Both the position numbers and the translations under genes were made by a program. A DNA stretch of 8,396 bases from Pseudomonadota bacterium (GTDB taxonomy: Bacteria; Desulfobacterota; Desulfobacteria; Desulfobacterales; RPRI01), in contig JAHJRK010000075.1 in assembly GCA_018830925.1 (NCBI GenBank), positions 1-8,396 on the forward strand, given 5' to 3'. The notes beneath the pieces were generated by a model that worked only from the letters and a program-made list of their open reading frames with translations, was not told the origin of the DNA and searched no databases. Below are positions 3,671-8,396 of this stretch, piece after piece; position 1 is the stretch's first letter, and each line of letters begins with the position of its first letter.

Positions 3671-5215
3671 ATGACCGTTCGTACTCGCCTCATGTTCATT
3701 ACCATTCTTGGGTTGGCTGTCACCATGGCTGTTTGGGGTTGGGTTCAGCTGAAGACGTTGGATAAAATATTGACCGACCATATGGTCAAAAGACTCGGCG
3801 ATGTTGCAGAAACAGTCGGCACTTACTACGAACATTTTCCCACCCGTCGTGGTTTGGCTGTCCTTGACAGCGCTTTAAAAGAACAGATACAGACGGATAT
3901 ACGTTTAGCCAGGATTGATATTTATTCAGTTGTTAACGGCCATATCGACTATGTCGCCGGGGCCAGCCGCGTTCACTACGATTGGCCCGAAACTTTGGTT
4001 GGCACGGTTGCAAAGGATTTCATACCCCGGTATATTAAATTAGATACCGAGGGCGGCTCCGCACTTGGTCTGTTATATCCCGATATGCCTTCAGAAAAAG
4101 ACAAAAAAACCAAGATAGTCATCGGTGTGATTTCCTTTTCCAAGTCCAGAGAAGAGATCCTTGCCAGTGCCCGGTACCTGCTTATTCTCAGCAGCATAGG
4201 ACTTTTATTCTTCATCCTGCTTGTTTTGTCGATGAGTTACGGCTGGATTATCGGACGCCCGCTTAAAAGCATTATTTATACAATAGACGAATTTCAGACA
4301 GGAGAGTACCATAAACGGATTCTCCCGCCCCGGAGAGATGAATGGGGACAACTGGCGGATCACTTTAATTCAATGGCCGATAAAATTGAACAGATACTTG
4401 CCAGGAATCGGGAACTTAACCTTTCCCTTGAAGAGAGGATACAGGAAGCTACCCGCAATGTTATTCAGTTGCAAAAAGAAGTAAATCAGCTCCAGCAGCT
4501 TGCAGCGCTCGGATATTTAACGGCTACTCTGGCGCACGATCTTGGCACACCGCTTCATTCAATTGCGGGAATGGCAAAACTCCTGTTAGAAAGCGAAGAC
4601 TGGCCGCCTGCTGCAGGTCATAAACTGGAACTTATTGTTCAGCAGACACAACGGCTGGATAAGGTAATCCAGAATGTACGCCGCGCCACTCGTCTGCCGG
4701 AACCGCATTTCGAGACCATCTCTATTTCCGAACTGTTGAACGAAACTCTGCCGCTTGTTGAACCCCTGATTCAAAAGTCAGGTATCCTGCTAAGAGTGGA
4801 TGTTAAGACAGACACTCCTCTTCTCTACTTAGACCGGTATCGTTTTCAGATAGCCTTGTTAAATATTATTGAGAATGCAGTGGAAGCAGTGCCTCAGGAG
4901 GGAAAAATAATTGTTTCCACCTCAGTCCTGACGGATGACAGATTAGTTGCCGTTTCAGTCCGGGATAACGGTCCCGGTATTCCTTCCGAATTGATGAAAA
5001 GAGTGCGCGAGCCTTTTTTCAGTACACATACCAATCAGGGTATGCGCGGCTTGGGCCTGGCCATAGTAGATGGTATTGCAAAGGAACACGGCGGCTCTCT
5101 TGAGATAAAAAGCCATCCTGATAAGGGCACCGAAATTATTCTTTATTTTCCACTCGTTGATGTTATATCCGATAAGGCGGATCCTGATAACGGATCATCT
5201 TTGAATAATCCATAA
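3671..5215 (+). CDS. two-component sensor histidine kinase, two-TM, HAMP-HisKA-HATPase
   Basis: A 514-residue membrane kinase. TM1 is about 7-25, a periplasmic sensor region about 26-167 (alpha/beta, possibly a single Cache/PDC-like fold around ARIDIYSVVNGHIDYVAG and KIVIGVISFS), and TM2 about 169-190. HAMP is about 191-245 (GRPLKSI...EWGQLADHFNSM), with a coiled coil about 246-276. The HisKA H-box is LAHDLGTPLHSI with phospho-acceptor H289. The ATPase has N-box NIIENAVEA (398-406), G1 DNGPGIP (432-438), F-box EPFFSTH and G2 GMRGLGLAIV (457-466). All catalytic boxes are intact and no receiver domain is attached. AAGGGG lies five bases before the ATG. The gene faces the NtrC-type regulator and overlaps its 3' end by 73 nt within both non-conserved tails, so the two are the natural partner pair. 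The sensed signal is not evident; the neighbouring exported proteins suggest an envelope cue. Confidence 0.95.
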   Translation: MTVRTRLMFITILGLAVTMAVWGWVQLKTLDKILTDHMVKRLGDVAETVGTYYEHFPTRRGLAVLDSALKEQIQTDIRLARIDIYSVVNGHIDYVAGASRVHYDWPETLVGTVAKDFIPRYIKLDTEGGSALGLLYPDMPSEKDKKTKIVIGVISFSKSREEILASARYLLILSSIGLLFFILLVLSMSYGWIIGRPLKSIIYTIDEFQTGEYHKRILPPRRDEWGQLADHFNSMADKIEQILARNRELNLSLEERIQEATRNVIQLQKEVNQLQQLAALGYLTATLAHDLGTPLHSIAGMAKLLLESEDWPPAAGHKLELIVQQTQRLDKVIQNVRRATRLPEPHFETISISELLNETLPLVEPLIQKSGILLRVDVKTDTPLLYLDRYRFQIALLNIIENAVEAVPQEGKIIVSTSVLTDDRLVAVSVRDNGPGIPSELMKRVREPFFSTHTNQGMRGLGLAIVDGIAKEHGGSLEIKSHPDKGTEIILYFPLVDVISDKADPDNGSSLNNP

Positions 5216-6540
5216 CGCTGGATTTTAACCCGCAGTGTTTTTCGATCAATTCCCAGCAACTGAGAAGTCCGGGTTTGATTCCAGGAAGTTGTTTTCAGCA
5301 TCTGGAGGATCTGCTTCCGTTCCGCTTCCTCAAGAGGCGTCAAATATGAGCGTGCAGTATTCAGCGCCGGACGGAATCTCCCTGGCATATTCTCAGGTAA
5401 AATCACCGCACAAGGCGACATTAACAGCGTTTGCTGGAGGACATTTTCAAGTTCACGGACGTTACCGGGCCAGTCATATGCCAGCATACATTCCATAGCT
5501 TCATCGGAAATACGAATGGAATTATAATTACATTTTTTCAGAAGATACTCGACAAGCTGGGGTAAGTCTTCCTTATGCTGCCTCAGCGGTGGAGTATGGA
5601 GGCGAACTACAAAGCGATAGAGCAAATCGGAACGGAAGCGGCCTTTTGTTATCTCCTCATCAACATTCCGGTTGGCCGCAGCAACCACACGGACAGCAAC
5701 ATGCCGTACCTCGTGTCCACCGAGTCGTCGCACTTCTCCGCTCTGCATGAAACGCAGAAGTTTGCCCTGGAGCGCAGGGGACATTTCCGTAATTTCATCT
5801 AAAAAAAAGGTCCCACCCTGAGCAGATGCAAGCAAACCTTCATGGGAACGATCCGCTCCTGTAAAGGCGCCCCTTTCATAGCCGAATAGTTCCGATTCCA
5901 GCAGATTTTCAGGAATGGCGCCGCAGTTCACAATCACAAAGGGGTTCTCTCTGCGAGAGCTCAGTTGGTGAAGGGCTCTAGCTGCAAGCTCCTTTCCCGT
6001 ACCGCTCTCGCCTTCGATCAAAACGCTGGACCAGACATCGGCCAACCGTGCGAGTTGCTTGTAAAACTCAACCATTATGGCAGAGGAACCGATAAATTGG
6101 GGTTCTTCCGCGGTTTTCGGCTGCCCGATAACACGTTGCTGCCGGAGTTCTTTCACATCAAGAATCTTTTTCACTTTGGAGCGAATGGCCTCAGGCGTAA
6201 ACGGTTTGCTTATGTAATCCCATGCGCCAAAACGCAGTGCGTCCATCGTGGTTTCCAAAGAACCATAGGCGGTCACCAGGATCACAGGCATTTCCGGCAG
6301 TTGTTCCTGAACCTGGCGGAGGAGATGAAGGCCGTCAATCTCCGGCATCCGGATATCACTGATAAGAAGATTGTACGAAGACAACTCTTTCCCGAGAGCC
6401 TCTTTGGCGGATGTGCAGGTATCAACTTCGTATCCCTCACGCAATAGGATTTCCTGCAAAACCTCACAGGCCACCGAATCATCGTCAATCACAAGAATCC
6501 GGCACCGCAAAGAGTCTTTAGCCGCAGCTCCTTGAGACAT
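5143..6540 (-). CDS. NtrC-family sigma-54-dependent response regulator
   Basis: A 465-residue three-domain regulator. The receiver (about 14-130) has acidic D19-D21, phospho-acceptor D62 in LLISDIRMPE, T90 and K112. The AAA+ sigma-54 activation domain (about 148-378) has Walker A GESGTGKE (177-184), the sigma-54-contact loop GAFTGA (224-229), Walker B FFLDEI (245-250), RFRSDLLYR with arginine-finger residues (about 301-309) and WPGNVREL (357-364). A Fis-type HTH (about 400-444) reads ERKQILQML, then TSQLLGIDRKTLRVKI. All key residues are present, so it should be a genuine sigma-54 activator. A frame extension to a TTG at 6615 lacks a family match and a ribosome site; the ATG at 6540 has GGAG (6549-6552) eight bases upstream and starts MSQGAAAKDSL, so it is chosen. 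It lies 166 bp downstream of the RNase gene on the same strand and converges with its likely kinase. The probable target is the sigma-54 promoter at 2630-2645. Confidence 0.95.
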   Translation of the reverse strand: MSQGAAAKDSLRCRILVIDDDSVACEVLQEILLREGYEVDTCTSAKEALGKELSSYNLLISDIRMPEIDGLHLLRQVQEQLPEMPVILVTAYGSLETTMDALRFGAWDYISKPFTPEAIRSKVKKILDVKELRQQRVIGQPKTAEEPQFIGSSAIMVEFYKQLARLADVWSSVLIEGESGTGKELAARALHQLSSRRENPFVIVNCGAIPENLLESELFGYERGAFTGADRSHEGLLASAQGGTFFLDEITEMSPALQGKLLRFMQSGEVRRLGGHEVRHVAVRVVAAANRNVDEEITKGRFRSDLLYRFVVRLHTPPLRQHKEDLPQLVEYLLKKCNYNSIRISDEAMECMLAYDWPGNVRELENVLQQTLLMSPCAVILPENMPGRFRPALNTARSYLTPLEEAERKQILQMLKTTSWNQTRTSQLLGIDRKTLRVKIQRYGLFKDDPLSGSALSDITSTSGK

Positions 6541-6652
6541 TTGCAACACTCCATTTTGCCATATCGGAGCTGATGTTTCGGTGAAAAAGAGGATAAAACT
6601 TTTTTTCGAAACCAAAAGCTCCGGGAAAAAACAGGCGGGTTATTAAATAATT

Positions 6653-6693
6653 CCGTTATTCCAAAACAACGGCGACTATTATCGGACTGTCGC
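6653..6693 (-). terminator. paired stem-loops after the RNase gene, weak terminator or mRNA 3' end
   Basis: Two adjacent hairpins on the minus-strand transcript. The first is GCGAC...GTCGC (6693-6672, 12-base loop). The second is CCGTTGTT-TTGG-AATAACGG (6672-6653), 8 bp with one G-U pair that is only a pair on the minus-strand RNA. The bases that follow (AATTATTTAATAA) are AT-rich, not a T-run, so rho-independent release would be weak. It may protect the RNase mRNA end or partly separate it from the regulator gene. Confidence 0.4.
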
Positions 6694-6706
6694 TGCAATC
6701 TATCAT

Positions 6707-8396
6707 TCATCCCATGAAGACCGACAGAACATCCCTCCTGGCATTAACATGCATTATTGTAACCTGGATAAGATCCTCCGGTTTTAAATTTATGCCGCTT
6801 GAGGATGGAATCTCGCATTCCATCATGTATTCGGGTATGAGTATCTGGTAGCCACTTTTCCTTTTTCCGAGAACAATGGCTTCTTCCTTCTGGCCGGTCC
6901 TTTTTTCAAGATACTTCAGCAGCCAGTATCTGCTTCTTTTTGACTGAATGCTTGACACATTTGCCATCGGCTTCTCGACTTGCCGTATCAGGCTGTCTAT
7001 CTCTTCCGGCGCGTATGGTGTGTCGAGACCGTGTATAGCGCGTATCTGACGCTGGGTAATGAGATCATAATATTTCCGTATGGGAGAAGTCGCCGTAACA
7101 TAGCAATCGAGTCCGAGTCCCGAGTGGCGTTCCGGCCTGGAACCGAGAACGAACCTGCTCAAAAGCCTCCTTTGCATGTAGTTCTGGAACAATGTGCCTT
7201 CTTCTCCCTTATAAAGACGGTCTCTCGGGCCGGGCTGTGTTCTGAAAACTGCCGGAGTATTGTTTTCAGCAAGAAACCTTGCCATGAGCCAGTTGGCCAT
7301 GATCATGATTTCGGATACCATCATCCTGCCGGGACTCTCCCTGTTTATCCTGTTTACCGATATTACCCCGTTTTCATCTACCCATATGTTGATATCGGGC
7401 ATTGTTATGTGAACAGCGCCCGAATTGAGCCTCGTCTGGCGGAACCTTTTGGCAAGATCGCAGAGTATGGCTATTCCCTTATTATCTTCAACAGCAGTAT
7501 TCGCATCATAATAGGTCATCTGGTGCTTAACCCTGACAAGGCTTGGCAAAATTTCATATCCGATAATATCGGCCGATGGCTTTATGTTTGCCATTATGCT
7601 TATACATGGACGCAGCTCTCCTGCTTTAAGGCTGCAGAGGTCTTCAGCAAAAGCCGGGGGAAGCATGGATATTTTCATATCAGGCATATAAATCGAACTT
7701 CCCCGGTTGAGCGCCTCCCTGTCGATTAAATCTCCCTTTTTTATAAAATGAGCCACATCCGCTATATGGATGCCGAGGCGGTAATGATCTCCCATATCTT
7801 CAATGCTCAATGCATCGTCAAAATCGAGGGTCGCCTGACCGTCAATTGTAACTACCGGAAGGTCAGTCAGGTCTGTCCGCTTTCCATTCGAAGAAAAATT
7901 CTCTGGAGATAAGAGCGTCTCGCTGACCGTTTTCAATACGGGCTCCGGAAAGGAAGTGGGTATGTTCAGCCTGTACAGATCTACGTTTTCATTCTCATCA
8001 AATATACATAGTCGCACAAAAAGGCGGAAAAGGCCTTCTCCCTGGTCAATACCGGCTTTTTCTAAAATCGCATTCCCGACTGTATAATGGCTGCTCTCTT
8101 TTCCCAGCATATACAGTGATTTGAGAATCTCGGTAAATTCCCTGCTCTTATCGTCAAGGACTCCGGGCATAAAAGGCTTGCTGATTGTTTCTCTGACCCA
8201 TCTGCTTCCTTCCGCAATCAGCCTGTTTTTCCTTGCGATCTCTTTTTCCTTTGCATCAATCTGCTCAATCACCTCTTCAGAATTTGGAAAAAACCTGTCG
8301 TAATCGAACTTGAAATACATCCTGTTGTTGAAAAAAGCCCTCACAACAGCGGATTCATGGTCACCGTTAGGCTTTTCCGGAAAACAGAAATGAGTC
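6707..8396 (-). CDS. RNase II/R-family exoribonuclease (RNB domain), 5' end outside window
   Basis: The frame is open to the right edge, so the N-terminal part is missing. About 563 codons are visible; a GTG at 8344 is in frame but lies inside conserved-looking sequence (HESAVVRAFFNNRMYFKF), so it is not taken as the start. The RNB catalytic core contains TIDGQATLDFDDALSIED, whose four aspartates have the D-x5-D-x-DD spacing of the metal-binding site in RNase II. Downstream are HIADVAHFIKKGDLIDREA, SMLPPAF and ATSPIRKYYDLITQRQI, the last with the family's conserved Ser-Pro-Ile-Arg catalytic arginine. The C-terminal 60 residues (AIVLGKRKSGYQILIPEY...) resemble an S1/OB fold. These enzymes degrade RNA 3' to 5', releasing nucleoside monophosphates. 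The N-terminal region before the RNB core (helical, KEKEIARKNRL) differs from E. coli RNase II/R cold-shock domains and resembles the shorter family known from Desulfobacterota and cyanobacteria (from memory). It is cytoplasmic, with no obvious tie to the two-component system. Confidence 0.93.
   Translation of the reverse strand, partial: THFCFPEKPNGDHESAVVRAFFNNRMYFKFDYDRFFPNSEEVIEQIDAKEKEIARKNRLIAEGSRWVRETISKPFMPGVLDDKSREFTEILKSLYMLGKESSHYTVGNAILEKAGIDQGEGLFRLFVRLCIFDENENVDLYRLNIPTSFPEPVLKTVSETLLSPENFSSNGKRTDLTDLPVVTIDGQATLDFDDALSIEDMGDHYRLGIHIADVAHFIKKGDLIDREALNRGSSIYMPDMKISMLPPAFAEDLCSLKAGELRPCISIMANIKPSADIIGYEILPSLVRVKHQMTYYDANTAVEDNKGIAILCDLAKRFRQTRLNSGAVHITMPDINIWVDENGVISVNRINRESPGRMMVSEIMIMANWLMARFLAENNTPAVFRTQPGPRDRLYKGEEGTLFQNYMQRRLLSRFVLGSRPERHSGLGLDCYVTATSPIRKYYDLITQRQIRAIHGLDTPYAPEEIDSLIRQVEKPMANVSSIQSKRSRYWLLKYLEKRTGQKEEAIVLGKRKSGYQILIPEYMMECEIPSSSGINLKPEDLIQVTIMHVNARRDVLSVFMG

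Noticed and set aside
3372..3674. 100-codon plus-strand frame overlapping the kinase ATG by ATGA, with one hydrophobic segment
   Set aside because: Its ATG has no ribosome site and lies before a strong terminator that the frame reads through. An internal TTG at 3489 with only a weak GGAAA upstream is the sole alternative. No family is recognised.
5965..6447. 160-codon plus-strand frame
   Set aside because: Antisense shadow of the NtrC-type regulator; no start signal or domain.
6541..6706. A sigma-54 promoter upstream of the NtrC-type regulator (autoregulation)
   Set aside because: Minus-strand GG positions were checked for GC ten bases on. The nearest look-alike, TGGCA...TTGC near the start codon, has 14 bases between GG and GC.
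6980..7729. 249-codon plus-strand frame
   Set aside because: It lies fully antisense to the RNase gene, whose catalytic motifs are intact, and shows no signature of its own.

Overview
This looks like ordinary chromosome from a Gram-negative bacterium, most likely a Desulfobacterota ('deltaproteobacterial') lineage. That placement is an inference. It rests on the gene set (PpiD/SurA-like foldase, PilZ protein, C_GCAxxG_C_C redox protein, NtrC-type two-component system, RNase II-family enzyme), on a moderate-GC coding sequence with AT-rich spacers, and on short gapped repeats of a kind seen in such genomes. No insertion sequence, phage gene, CRISPR array or rRNA is visible.

Left part (1-951): on the minus strand, a four-cysteine zinc-ribbon protein (197-448) precedes the cut-off start of a membrane-anchored PpiD/SurA_N-type peptidyl-prolyl isomerase (1-141), probably as one operon. 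A gene-free spacer with hairpins and short repeats follows, then a complete tRNA-Ala(GGC) with encoded CCA (822-897) and its own rho-independent terminator.

Middle part (951-2376): a doubtful minus-strand ORF (951-1400), a C_GCAxxG_C_C family redox protein (1481-1915, plus), and a convergent single-domain PilZ protein (1935-2276, minus). The PilZ start is best read as TTG behind a perfect Shine-Dalgarno.

Core module (2554-6540), the most interesting part: a textbook-like sigma-54 promoter region has a 7+7 bp dyad about 94 bp upstream, an IHF-like site about 61 bp upstream, and TGGCAT-N5-TTGCT with exact GG-N10-GC spacing. It drives two small exported proteins that share nearly the same signal peptide but have unrelated mature parts: a small probably beta-rich domain (2684-2986) and an Ala/Lys/Pro/Glu-rich, histone-H1-like repeat protein (3028-3363). 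A strong terminator ends this unit. Next come a two-TM sensor histidine kinase (3671-5215) and, facing it and overlapping its 3' end by 73 nt, an NtrC-type response regulator with an intact GAFTGA loop (5143-6540). The simplest reading is that kinase and regulator are partners and that the regulator activates the sigma-54 promoter of the exported pair. The layout recalls the ZraP/ZraSR envelope-stress system, although the effectors are not ZraP-like.

Right part (6541-8396): a spacer with two adjacent stem-loops, then a 5'-truncated (by the window edge) RNase II/R-family exoribonuclease with all four catalytic aspartates, reading toward the regulator.
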